Assembly: GCF_036330325.1 (NCBI RefSeq)
Contig: NZ_JAZDRO010000001.1
Coordinates: 930,001-994,000, forward strand
DNA from: Hyphobacterium marinum
GTDB lineage: Bacteria > Pseudomonadota > Alphaproteobacteria > Caulobacterales > Maricaulaceae
Length of the DNA: 64,000 nucleotides
Reading direction: 5' to 3'
Made by a program: the position numbers and the translations under genes. The notes beneath the pieces were generated by a model, which did not search any database, was not told the origin of the DNA, and saw nothing but the letters and a program-made list of their open reading frames with translations. This document shows positions 26,652-34,362 of the stretch, one piece after another; the stretch's first letter is position 1, and each line of letters starts with the position of its first letter.

Positions 26652-26746
26652 GCTGTCACGACTGCGCGAGTGTGTTCGACATTCCCGCCACGCGCCTATA
26701 TTCCCGATCAAACAGCGGCGACGCCGCACGGCCCCGGGATGACTGC

Positions 26747-28843
26747 ATGCTCTTCGCGCGCCTACTGACACTCCTGACCGTCCTGATTGCGTTCCCGGTA
26801 CAGGCCGGAGCCCAGTCGGCCTTTCTGTCAGACGAGCGCATGGTCGAGGCTTCGCTCGTCACGTCCCGCGATACCGTCCAGCCCGGCGACCGTTTTCATG
26901 TTGGTCTGCGGCTGGAAATCACCGATGGTTGGCACACCTACTGGCGCAATCCGGGCGATTCCGGTGAACCCACGCGGATTGAATGGCAGCTGCCCGACGG
27001 TTTCCAGGCGGGCGAGATCGTGTGGCCGGCACCGGAGGTTTTTCCTTTCGGGCCCCTGACCAATTACGGCTATGCCTATGAAGTCGTCCTGCCGGTTGAA
27101 ATCACTGTCAGCCCGGATGTAACGCCCGGTTTTCACACGCTGACAGGGTCAGCGACATGGCTGGTCTGTGAGGAAATCTGCATTCCAGAGGGCGCTGCGA
27201 TTGAAGCATACGTAACGGTCGGAGATGCGCCCGAGGTCAACCGCCGGGGCACGGCGCTGATCGAACGCGCCCTCTCACAAGCTCCCGGCGGCGAGGATGG
27301 TCCCGTCGCCGGGCTGCGCCGGACGGGTGAGCGCCTGCTTCTGACGGTCGCGACGCCCGACGATGGCGTGATAACGGGCGAAATCCGCAATTTGCGTTAC
27401 TTCCCCTATTCGGGCCGGCTGATCGACCATTCCGCTGAACAGGCCTGGGCGCTGGAGGCGGAGGGACTCGCGGTCGATCTTCAGGCCCGTGACGGGACGG
27501 TCGATACGGGCGACGGTGCGGGCGTTCTGACCTTCGAGACCAGGCTTGACGGACGCTGGCAGCGCCGGGCGATCGAAGTGCAGCCCGAGGCCGGTGCCCG
27601 CCTGTTTCGCCCCTCTGGCGATGCTTTCGCCCGGACCGCACCGGTTCCGTTCAATGCCGGTACTTTCGCGGTTTCGATCGTCCTCGCTTTCCTGGGTGGC
27701 CTGGTCCTGAATTTGATGCCGTGCGTTTTCCCGGTGCTGTCGATCAAGGCGCTGGGCTTTGTCGAGCGCGCCCATGCTGATCGCAGTGAGTTGCGCCGCC
27801 ATGGCCTGATCTTCCTCGGTGGTGTGCTCGCGGCCTTTGTCGGTCTTGCCGTGACCCTGGTGGTTCTGAAGTCGTTGGGTCAGCCCATTGGCTGGGGCTT
27901 CCAGTTGCAGTCGCCGCTTATCGTCGGACTGCTGGCGCTTCTTTTTTCGGCTATCGGGTTCAATCTGCTCGGCCTGTTCGAAGTTGGCACCCGCCTTCAG
28001 TCGGCGGGGTCGCGATGGGCCAATATGGACGGCGATGCCGGAGCGTTCATGACCGGGCTGCTCGCTGTCGTCGTGGCTGCGCCCTGCATCGGTCCTTTCG
28101 CCGCTGGCGCGCTCAGCCTCGCCCTCGTTCAGCCTGCGCCGGTGATGATCGCGGTGTCGGCAGCGATGGGACTCGGCCTCGCCGCCCCCTATGTCCTCCT
28201 CAGCTTCCAGCCGGGCCTGCTGCGCCGCCTGCCGAAGCCCGGCATGTGGATGGTGCGGTTCAAACAGGTCCTGGCCTTCCCGATGTTCGGCGCGGCGATC
28301 TGGCTGGTCTGGGTCGCGTCCGTACAGACCGGGCCGACCGGGCTGCTCTGGCTGCTGGGGGCCATTCTCGCGCTCGGCTTCGTGGTCTGGTCGCTGGGGC
28401 TGAACGGGATGGCACGGCGGGTCTCGGCCGTACTCGGGTTGCTGGTCATGATCGCGGCGGTCGTCATGGCCGGACAGGCACGCGCGGACCAGGAGCTGAC
28501 GGCGGAATCCTGGTCACCGGCCCGGGTCGCCGAATTGCGGGCCGAAGGCCGGCCGGTCTTCGTGGAATTCACGGCGGCCTGGTGTGTGTCCTGCCAGTTC
28601 AACAAGCAGACGACGCTCAACAGCCGCACGGTACGCGAAGCCTTTGACGCAAACGGTGTCGCGGTTCTGGTCGCCGACTGGACCAATCGCGACGACACGA
28701 TCGCGGACGCGATCCGGGGTCACGGTGCCGCCGGCGTACCGCTCTATGTGATGTATCCGGCCGATGGTGGAGAGCCCGTCATCCTGCCGCCGATCCTGTC
28801 GACATCCATCATTGTCGACGCCATCGGGGCCGCGGTGAACTAG
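26747..28843 (+). CDS. dsbD: DsbD/ScsB-type protein-disulfide reductase
   Basis: 698 residues. A signal peptide (MLFARLLTLLTVLIAFPVQAGA) is followed by a periplasmic DsbD-alpha-like domain (to about 290) with the reactive pair in LVCEEICIP (Cys141, Cys145). Then comes a membrane domain of about eight helices (300-580) with the CcdA-type cysteines MPCVFPVLSIKALGF (Cys326) and APCIGPFAAG (Cys447). The C-terminal periplasmic thioredoxin domain has AAWCVSCQ (Cys613, Cys616). This protein moves electrons from cytoplasmic thioredoxin to the periplasm to reduce disulfides. The shape of the N-terminal domain is nearer ScsB than classical DsbD. The stop overlaps the convergent neighbour by four bases. 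Confidence 0.9.
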   Translation: MLFARLLTLLTVLIAFPVQAGAQSAFLSDERMVEASLVTSRDTVQPGDRFHVGLRLEITDGWHTYWRNPGDSGEPTRIEWQLPDGFQAGEIVWPAPEVFPFGPLTNYGYAYEVVLPVEITVSPDVTPGFHTLTGSATWLVCEEICIPEGAAIEAYVTVGDAPEVNRRGTALIERALSQAPGGEDGPVAGLRRTGERLLLTVATPDDGVITGEIRNLRYFPYSGRLIDHSAEQAWALEAEGLAVDLQARDGTVDTGDGAGVLTFETRLDGRWQRRAIEVQPEAGARLFRPSGDAFARTAPVPFNAGTFAVSIVLAFLGGLVLNLMPCVFPVLSIKALGFVERAHADRSELRRHGLIFLGGVLAAFVGLAVTLVVLKSLGQPIGWGFQLQSPLIVGLLALLFSAIGFNLLGLFEVGTRLQSAGSRWANMDGDAGAFMTGLLAVVVAAPCIGPFAAGALSLALVQPAPVMIAVSAAMGLGLAAPYVLLSFQPGLLRRLPKPGMWMVRFKQVLAFPMFGAAIWLVWVASVQTGPTGLLWLLGAILALGFVVWSLGLNGMARRVSAVLGLLVMIAAVVMAGQARADQELTAESWSPARVAELRAEGRPVFVEFTAAWCVSCQFNKQTTLNSRTVREAFDANGVAVLVADWTNRDDTIADAIRGHGAAGVPLYVMYPADGGEPVILPPILSTSIIVDAIGAAVN

Positions 28844-29310
28844 TCGAGGGATTCGACCGGGCAGGAGGGCGGAACACCGTCTGCTTCCTCGACATCCGGA
28901 TCGTCAGCGAGGGGCGCGATCTCCTCGGCCTGCGCAAAGAGATAGACATAGTCGCGATAGATGCGGGCCAGTTCCGCGCCGCTATGGCTGGTTTCCAGAT
29001 CAGCAATGCGGTCCTGCGCATCGCCGGACATGCCCCGGAAGATACAGCGCAAATCCTGTGGCCCGCCCGACGCTTCTATCCGGTGCGAGAGCATGGCCGA
29101 GGCGGTGGCAAACTCGCTGACATCGGTCAGGAACGGATCGTCCTGGCCGATCGGGGGGATGCTCGCGCCCGGCATGGCGGTGTAGGTCTCGGCACGGCTT
29201 TCGGCTTCAGACCGCAGGCGTCCGGCGGTTTCGGCCAGCTCGCTGCCCGGTCCGGCAAAGGCGGGGGCCGTCATCGAGACAGCCGTCAGGGCCACCAATA
29301 GATTCCGCAT
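28840..29310 (-). CDS. Small exported protein of unknown function
   Basis: 156 residues. A signal peptide (MRNLLVALTAVSMTAPAFAGPG) precedes a mostly helical, acidic domain with two cysteines (LRCIFRG and PSCPVES). No family recognised. It overlaps the convergent disulfide-reductase gene by four bases, and its two cysteines make it at least a plausible client of that system, but this is only context. Confidence 0.7.
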   Translation of the reverse strand: MRNLLVALTAVSMTAPAFAGPGSELAETAGRLRSEAESRAETYTAMPGASIPPIGQDDPFLTDVSEFATASAMLSHRIEASGGPQDLRCIFRGMSGDAQDRIADLETSHSGAELARIYRDYVYLFAQAEEIAPLADDPDVEEADGVPPSCPVESLD

Positions 29311-29431
29311 GACACTCCATCCTCAAGCCGCGCGTCCCTCTCCTTGCGGCGACGCAAGAACCGGGCCGTGCTTGATCGCCGTTCCGGCGCGCGCTAAGCG
29401 CGGTGCGGGAACTCATCAAGGCCGCCCCATC

Positions 29432-31042
29432 ATGGACTCATCTCGTGAACAAGCCTTTGACGCTTTGCAACGCCTCGCGGCGGACGAAGGTTCACGCGAT
29501 GCGCGCGCCTTCTTCAGCGAAGAGACCGATCGCGTAGCCGCCTTCACGGTTCGGGCCGCCGGGCTGACAGCGGATTTCTCCAAACAGGCCGTCTCATCGA
29601 CCGCCCGTGATCGTCTTGTCGATGCTGCCCGCGCCAGCGGACTGGCTGACGCGATGACGGCACTTGCCGGCGGTCAGCCGATCAATGTCACAGAAAAACG
29701 GGCCGCCTCGCACATGGCGCTGCGCGGCACAGGCGGTGACGTTGCAGGGATCCGCGCCGCCGAGGCGGAACTGTCCCGCGTGTTCGATTTTGCGGCCGCG
29801 ATCCGGTCGGGCGCGCATACAGGCGCGACCGGCAAGCCGATCCGTACCATCCTGCATATCGGTATCGGCGGGTCCGACCTGGGGCCTCGGCTCGTCTACA
29901 AGGCGCTTATGACCGGGCGTGATGGCCCGCAAATACGCTTTCTGGCCAGTCCCGACCCTGGCACACTCTCCCGTGTCACGCGCGAGCTCGACCCCGAAGA
30001 AACACTGGTCTTCATCGTATCTAAATCCTTCGGGACGGCGGAAACCCGCGCCAATGCGCTCGCGGCAAAGGCCTGGCTTGAAGCGGGCCTTGGCGGACGC
30101 GATCCGGCTCCGCATCTGGCGGCCGCATCCGCGTCGCCGGGCGCGGCGGCCGAATTCGGTGTGCCCCGCGAAGCGGTTTTCGACATGTGGGACTGGGTCG
30201 GCGGGCGTTATTCGCTGTGGTCCTCGGTCTCGTTTTCGGTGATCTGCGCGCTGGGACCGGACCGGTTTAGAGAGTTGCTGGCCGGGGCGGCAGAACTAGA
30301 CCGGCATTTTCTGGAGGCGTCCTGGGACCGGAATCTCCCGGTCCTGATGGGGCTGGTGGCCTACTGGAACCGCGCTTGTCTCAATCGCGCCAGTCAGGCC
30401 GTGGTGCCCTATGCCGCGCCGTTGGCCCTTTTGCCGGCCTGGCTGCAGCAATTGTCGATGGAATCGCTGGGCAAACGGGTCACGCCGTCAGGAGCCCCCG
30501 TTCCCGGCGAAACCGGCGCGGTGATCTGGGGCGCGGAAGGCCCCAATGGTCAGCACGCCTTCTTCCAGTTGCTTCACCAGGGGACGTCGATCATTCCGGC
30601 GGACCTGATCGCGGTTATCGGCCGCGATGGTCCGGAAGCCCACAATCGCATGATGCTGGCCAACGCGCTGGCCCAGGCCGAAGCCCTTCTCAAAGGCCGG
30701 ACCGCCGCCGAGGCCAGGGACGAGTTGCTGGCCAAGGGGACTGGCGAGGACGAGGCGGACCGGCTCGCGCCCCACCTGGAGATGCCGGGCGGGCGGCCGA
30801 CCAGCTTCATTGCGCTCGACCGGCTCGATGCGCACTGTGTCGGCGCGCTTCTGGCGCTCTACGAACACGCTGTTTTCGTCCAGAGCGTGCTCTATCGCGT
30901 GAACGCTTTCGACCAGTATGGCGTCGAACTCGGCAAGACACTGGCGAGCGCGCTGGAAACCGAACTTGAAACCGGGGCCACCGGCGCGCATGACCCCTCC
31001 ACGCAAGCCTGGCTCGACCGGCTCAGGAAACAATCCCGGTAG
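29432..31042 (+). CDS. pgi: Glucose-6-phosphate isomerase
   Basis: 536 residues, the usual size. It interconverts glucose-6-phosphate and fructose-6-phosphate. Signatures are complete: ILHIGIGGSDLGPRLVYKAL, VSKSFGTAETRANA (sugar-phosphate loop), FDMWDWVGGRYSLWS with catalytic residues, and the C-terminal FDQYGVELGK. The Met at 29432 begins the conserved N-terminus; an upstream in-frame start would overlap the divergent exported protein gene. hisS follows 30 bases later in the same direction. Confidence 0.95.
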   Translation: MDSSREQAFDALQRLAADEGSRDARAFFSEETDRVAAFTVRAAGLTADFSKQAVSSTARDRLVDAARASGLADAMTALAGGQPINVTEKRAASHMALRGTGGDVAGIRAAEAELSRVFDFAAAIRSGAHTGATGKPIRTILHIGIGGSDLGPRLVYKALMTGRDGPQIRFLASPDPGTLSRVTRELDPEETLVFIVSKSFGTAETRANALAAKAWLEAGLGGRDPAPHLAAASASPGAAAEFGVPREAVFDMWDWVGGRYSLWSSVSFSVICALGPDRFRELLAGAAELDRHFLEASWDRNLPVLMGLVAYWNRACLNRASQAVVPYAAPLALLPAWLQQLSMESLGKRVTPSGAPVPGETGAVIWGAEGPNGQHAFFQLLHQGTSIIPADLIAVIGRDGPEAHNRMMLANALAQAEALLKGRTAAEARDELLAKGTGEDEADRLAPHLEMPGGRPTSFIALDRLDAHCVGALLALYEHAVFVQSVLYRVNAFDQYGVELGKTLASALETELETGATGAHDPSTQAWLDRLRKQSR

Positions 31043-31072
31043 GCTCTGGCCGATCCGCAGGAATGGAGTGAG

Positions 31073-32557
31073 ATGATGAGCGGCAAGAAGGCTTTCCGCC
31101 CCAAGGCGAGACGCCCGCGCGGCTTTGAAGACAAGCCGGCGTCTGTCCTGCGCGCTGAACGCCGCCTGATCGAGGCGGCGGTGAAGGTCTATGAGGCTTG
31201 GGGGTTTGATCCGCTCCAGACCCCGGCCTTCGAATATGCCGACGCGTTGGGAAAATTCCTGCCTGACGAGGAACGCCCCAATGAAGGCGTCTTCGCGCTG
31301 GAGGACGACGACAACCAGTGGATGGCGCTGCGCTATGACCTGACCGCCCCGCTGGCGCGCTATGCGGCGGAAAATTTCCAGGACCTCGTCAAGCCCTTCC
31401 GCCGCTACCAGTTCGGCGATGTCTGGCGTAACGAAAAGCCCGGGCCGGGCCGGTTCCGGCAATTCATCCAGTGCGATGCCGACACGGTCGGTGCCGCCAG
31501 CCCTGCCGCCGATGCGGAAATGATCGCGCTGGCCGCTGAAGTGATGCGGGGCGTCGGCCTTGCCGATGGCGAGTACGTGATCCGGGTCAATGACCGGCGC
31601 TTGCTGGACGGCGTGCTCGACCGGATCGGGGCGGACAGTCCCGAAACGCGAGGCCGGATACTTCGCGCTGCCGATAAGCTCGACCGGTTGGGACGCGACG
31701 GTGTGGCCGATCTTCTCGGCAAGGGCCGCAAGGACGAGTCCGGCGACTTCACCGAAGGGGCAGGGCTCGATACCGCCGGAACGGATGCGGTGCTCGCCTT
31801 TCTTGATGCCACCGGCGGATCGCGCGCCGAGGTCATTAACCGCCTGGACGGGATTGTCGGCGGCACGCAATCCGGTGCCGCCGGACTGGCTGCGCTGAGC
31901 GATATTCACGATGCGCTGGCAGCGCTCGGCGTCGGCGAGGACCGGGCGGTTTTCGATCCTTCCATCGTGCGCGGCCTGGGTTATTACACCGGACCGGTGT
32001 TCGAAGCCGAGCTTCTGGCCACGGCGACTTATGACGACGGTCAACCGATTCAGTTCGGGTCGGTCGGTGGCGGCGGGCGCTATGATGACCTCGTCTCGCG
32101 CTTTACCGGTCAGGCAGTGCCAGCAACCGGGTATTCCTTTGGCGTGACCCGGTTTGCCACGGCGCTGGCAGCGCTCGGGCGGATCGATGGCGATGATGCC
32201 CGTCCGTTTGTGATCGTCCTGAATGTCGAGAAGGACCAGATCGCCACCTATCTCGGCATGGCCGCCGAATTGCGCGCTGCAGGTCTGCGCGCCGAAGCCT
32301 TCCTCGGTGGTGGAAACATGGGCAAGCAGCTGAAATACGCTGACCGCCGTGAGGCCGACTTTGCCGTCATCGTGGGCGGGGACGAGCGCGAGGCCGGTAC
32401 AGTCACCATCAAGGATCTCAAGCGCGGCGCGGATGTCGCTGCCGGGATCGCGGATCATGGGCGTTATCTCGAGGCCCAGAAACAGGAAGCCCAGTTCACC
32501 GTGCCGCGCGCAGGCCTGGCCGACGCGATCCTGAAGCGGGTTAACAATAACGTGTAA
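31073..32557 (+). CDS. hisS: Histidine--tRNA ligase, alphaproteobacterial type
   Basis: 494 residues, longer than the usual bacterial enzyme (about 420). Class II synthetase elements: motif 2 is GDVWRNEKPGPGRFRQF instead of the common FRHERPQAGRYRQF; the histidine-A loops are seen in VRGLGYYTGPVFE and FGSVGGGGRYDD. The C-terminal anticodon-binding domain follows (about 390-490). The RNEKPGPGRFRQF form is the one known from alphaproteobacteria whose tRNA-His lost the G-1 identity base. ATGATG gives two equally good starts. Probably co-transcribed with pgi. Confidence 0.95.
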   Translation: MMSGKKAFRPKARRPRGFEDKPASVLRAERRLIEAAVKVYEAWGFDPLQTPAFEYADALGKFLPDEERPNEGVFALEDDDNQWMALRYDLTAPLARYAAENFQDLVKPFRRYQFGDVWRNEKPGPGRFRQFIQCDADTVGAASPAADAEMIALAAEVMRGVGLADGEYVIRVNDRRLLDGVLDRIGADSPETRGRILRAADKLDRLGRDGVADLLGKGRKDESGDFTEGAGLDTAGTDAVLAFLDATGGSRAEVINRLDGIVGGTQSGAAGLAALSDIHDALAALGVGEDRAVFDPSIVRGLGYYTGPVFEAELLATATYDDGQPIQFGSVGGGGRYDDLVSRFTGQAVPATGYSFGVTRFATALAALGRIDGDDARPFVIVLNVEKDQIATYLGMAAELRAAGLRAEAFLGGGNMGKQLKYADRREADFAVIVGGDEREAGTVTIKDLKRGADVAAGIADHGRYLEAQKQEAQFTVPRAGLADAILKRVNNNV

Positions 32558-32573
32558 GGCGGGATTGTGGCAC

Positions 32574-32712
32574 TTGACGTCCCCCTGCCGAGTCGCCAAG
32601 GTGAAGTTCTGGACAGGACCTGACCGGCATGTCCCTGGTGCTTCGGGGAGGAGCACCTCAATCGACCAACCAAATTTAACGGGCCGGCTTTCGCCGGCCC
32701 GCTTTTTTTTCA
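32574..32712 (+). ncRNA. Candidate small RNA (promoter, two hairpins and terminator) after hisS
   Basis: A TTGACG box (32574-32579) with a 17-base spacer to a weak CAAGGT would start a transcript near 32609. Within it: a stem GGACA (32611-32615)/TGTCC (32630-32634); a perfect hairpin GGTGCT (32637-32642)/AGCACC (32652-32657) whose loop TCGGGGAGG is purine-rich; an A/C-rich single-stranded stretch near 32658-32680; and an excellent terminator. Length about 100 nt. It could instead be the 3' end of the hisS message. I do not recognise a known family. Confidence 0.45.
32681..32710 (+). terminator. Strong Rho-independent terminator
   Basis: GGGCCGGC-TTTC-GCCGGCCC followed by GC and eight T. It ends the pgi-hisS unit and any small RNA started in between. 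Confidence 0.9.
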
Positions 32713-32731
32713 CCGAACCGGCAAGCCGGTC

Positions 32732-32878
32732 CTAGTAGTAACCGCCCCGGACCGGCTGGTCGTTCGACCGTTCGGCACGCGGCGTGTTGTCGCCGTCACC
32801 GGATGTGGTCGCACAGGCCGTTGCGGCGGCTCCCATGACCAGGATGGCAAGGGCGGTGAAAAGAGCTTTGATGCGCAT
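32732..32878 (-). CDS. Very small lipoprotein (48 residues)
   Basis: MRIKALFTALAILVMGAAAT leads to ACATTSGDG: a positively charged N-region, hydrophobic core and a likely lipobox ending at Cys22, with a 26-residue mature tail rich in Asp, Asn and Arg and ending GGYY. GGGGAG lies eight bases before the ATG. It resembles entericidin-sized lipoproteins but the tail does not match them. It is convergent with the hisS terminator and lies 104 bases after (downstream of) the hendecad-repeat protein gene on the same strand. Confidence 0.65.
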   Translation of the reverse strand: MRIKALFTALAILVMGAAATACATTSGDGDNTPRAERSNDQPVRGGYY

Positions 32879-32982
32879 GGAGAGCTCCCCTTCTGGTACG
32901 CGTTGAAGCCCCCCAACGAATATATGCAGTCTTGCCTGCCGGGTGCCGCGCCCCTGCGGCTCCCGGCTGACCCTTCCACAGC

Positions 32983-34041
32983 TCAGTCGTCTTCGTCGTC
33001 AGAGCTGAATTCCCAGACCTGGACGTCGCCGTCGCCGTCATCGACTTCGATGACGACATTGCGGCGCGAGCGGACTTCCATTTCCGTTTCGCCGCCATCG
33101 ACATCGCGGAAGACCATGACGCGGCGCTCATCGTCTCCGTCATCGTCGCGGAAGAAGTAGGCGTGGCCATCGTCTTCGCCGCCTTCCAGCTCTTCAAGCT
33201 GCATGCGGTTCAGCCATTCGGTCCGCTCGTCGCCTTCCAGTTCCCGGTCGTCGAGCCAGACACGGCTTTCACCATTCTCGCGCTCGATCCGGATATTGTT
33301 CGCACCGGCTTCCCGCAGGCGTTCTTCCAGCATGCGCGCGCGTTCTGCATGGCGGCCCGCACGCGCGGCCTCACGCTCGGCGCGCGCCATATCACGGGCC
33401 GCGTCGCGTTCCACGCGCCGCATCTCGATCCGGCGATTGCGCATTTCGTCACGGGCTTCGCGCATTTCCCAGCGCACTTCGCGCATGGCTTCGCGAACTT
33501 CCTCGCGGGCTTCACGCATGGCCTCACGCACTTCCTCGCGTTCGGCCTCGGTCAACTCGCGGCGCTCACCGTTCTCGATGATCCAGTGACCGCCGTCGGC
33601 ATGTTCGATTTCCAGTTCGGCCAGGGCTTCTTCCATGGCCCGGCGCGCTGTCTCATGCGCTTCGCGGACCGTTTCGTGATTGGCCATTTCCATGGCCCGC
33701 TCAATGTCCGCCTCAGCGCGGGCCAAGTCATCTGCGCCCATGCGCCAGATGAAATGACGTTCCCCGCCGGAGCGGATCTGCACATCGTCGCCATCAATCG
33801 TGATGGTGTGATTGCCATCGAGTTCATGCCGGTCACCGTCGATGAAGACGGCCCCGTCGCGGATCTCGATCCGCTGGCCATTGACGATGATGACGCTTTC
33901 TCCGTCATCAGATTCGACGTGGATGGAGGCGTGCCCTTCGTCGCCCATGACATGGACGGTTGAATCGGCCGCGGTGCTGACCGCACAGGCGGTGCTGGCA
34001 AAGGCCATGCCGGTGACGGAGGCCAGAAGCAGTGCTTTCAT
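32983..34041 (-). CDS. Envelope protein with an 11-residue (hendecad) charged helical repeat
   Basis: 352 residues. A signal peptide, probably a lipobox (MKALLLASVTGMAFASTAC, Cys19), leads to a beta-rich acidic region (25-100), then a long, highly charged helix (about 103-247). Residues 169-245 fall into seven 11-residue units, the first two being EEVREAMREAR and EEVREAMREVR and most ending in Arg. Such hendecads form extended right-handed coiled coils or surface-lying amphipathic helices. An acidic C-terminal region ends in SSDDEDD. I recognise no family. The DNA repeat (near-exact 33-base units) suggests expansion by duplication. Confidence 0.75.
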   Translation of the reverse strand: MKALLLASVTGMAFASTACAVSTAADSTVHVMGDEGHASIHVESDDGESVIIVNGQRIEIRDGAVFIDGDRHELDGNHTITIDGDDVQIRSGGERHFIWRMGADDLARAEADIERAMEMANHETVREAHETARRAMEEALAELEIEHADGGHWIIENGERRELTEAEREEVREAMREAREEVREAMREVRWEMREARDEMRNRRIEMRRVERDAARDMARAEREAARAGRHAERARMLEERLREAGANNIRIERENGESRVWLDDRELEGDERTEWLNRMQLEELEGGEDDGHAYFFRDDDGDDERRVMVFRDVDGGETEMEVRSRRNVVIEVDDGDGDVQVWEFSSDDEDD

Positions 34042-34362
34042 TGGAAGTCCCTCTTTTCCATTCTCGACGCTGATCCTTGCAGCAGGCGGCTTACCGTCTT
34101 CGTTCGGCGTCCTGAATCTTTTGTCATGCGTTCGCCTGTCCGGGGAAAGGGGCGGCGCGCGGCCCTTTGTTGGGGTTAGGGCATGATCGGATAGACGATG
34201 CCGGCCGCGCGCCGCGGGGGAAGGGGCCTGATCGTGAGCCAGACACCACGATCAGCTAAGGCCCTTGAGGATTACCGTGACGTCGAGAGCAGATGACGGT
34301 TTGGCAAGCCCGTGGCCACTTGCCATGATGGGCGCGAGGGATGTGCAAGGCGGGACCGGACC
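34042..34362. other. Gene-free gap with two strong adjacent hairpins
   Basis: No credible gene in 321 bases. A perfect 13-base inverted repeat (GCGGCGCGCGGCC 34152-34164, GGCCGCGCGCCGC 34203-34215) has an inner GGCAT/ATGCC stem abutting the right arm. A second perfect nine-base dyad follows: CTGATCGTG (34228-34236)/CACGATCAG (34247-34255), extended by GGGCC/GGCCC across a small bulge. The rest of the gap holds divergent promoter regions for the two flanking genes. The paired stems look more like a structured RNA than a simple operator; see findings. Confidence 0.5.

Noticed and set aside
30488..32713. Long minus-strand open frame across pgi and hisS (about 741 codons)
   Set aside because: Antisense to two certain genes; GC-rich codon bias leaves the opposite frame open.
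33163..33963. Plus-strand frame with striking Phe/His/Ala repeats (FAHFPAHFAHGF type)
   Set aside because: It is the antisense reading of the hendecad repeat in the envelope protein gene; the repeat in one frame creates a repeat in the other.
34220..34260. Possible cobalamin riboswitch (AGCCAGACACC resembles the B12 box)
   Set aside because: The other conserved parts (GCAACTG and GCCACTG) are absent and the downstream gene is a glycosidase with no B12 link.
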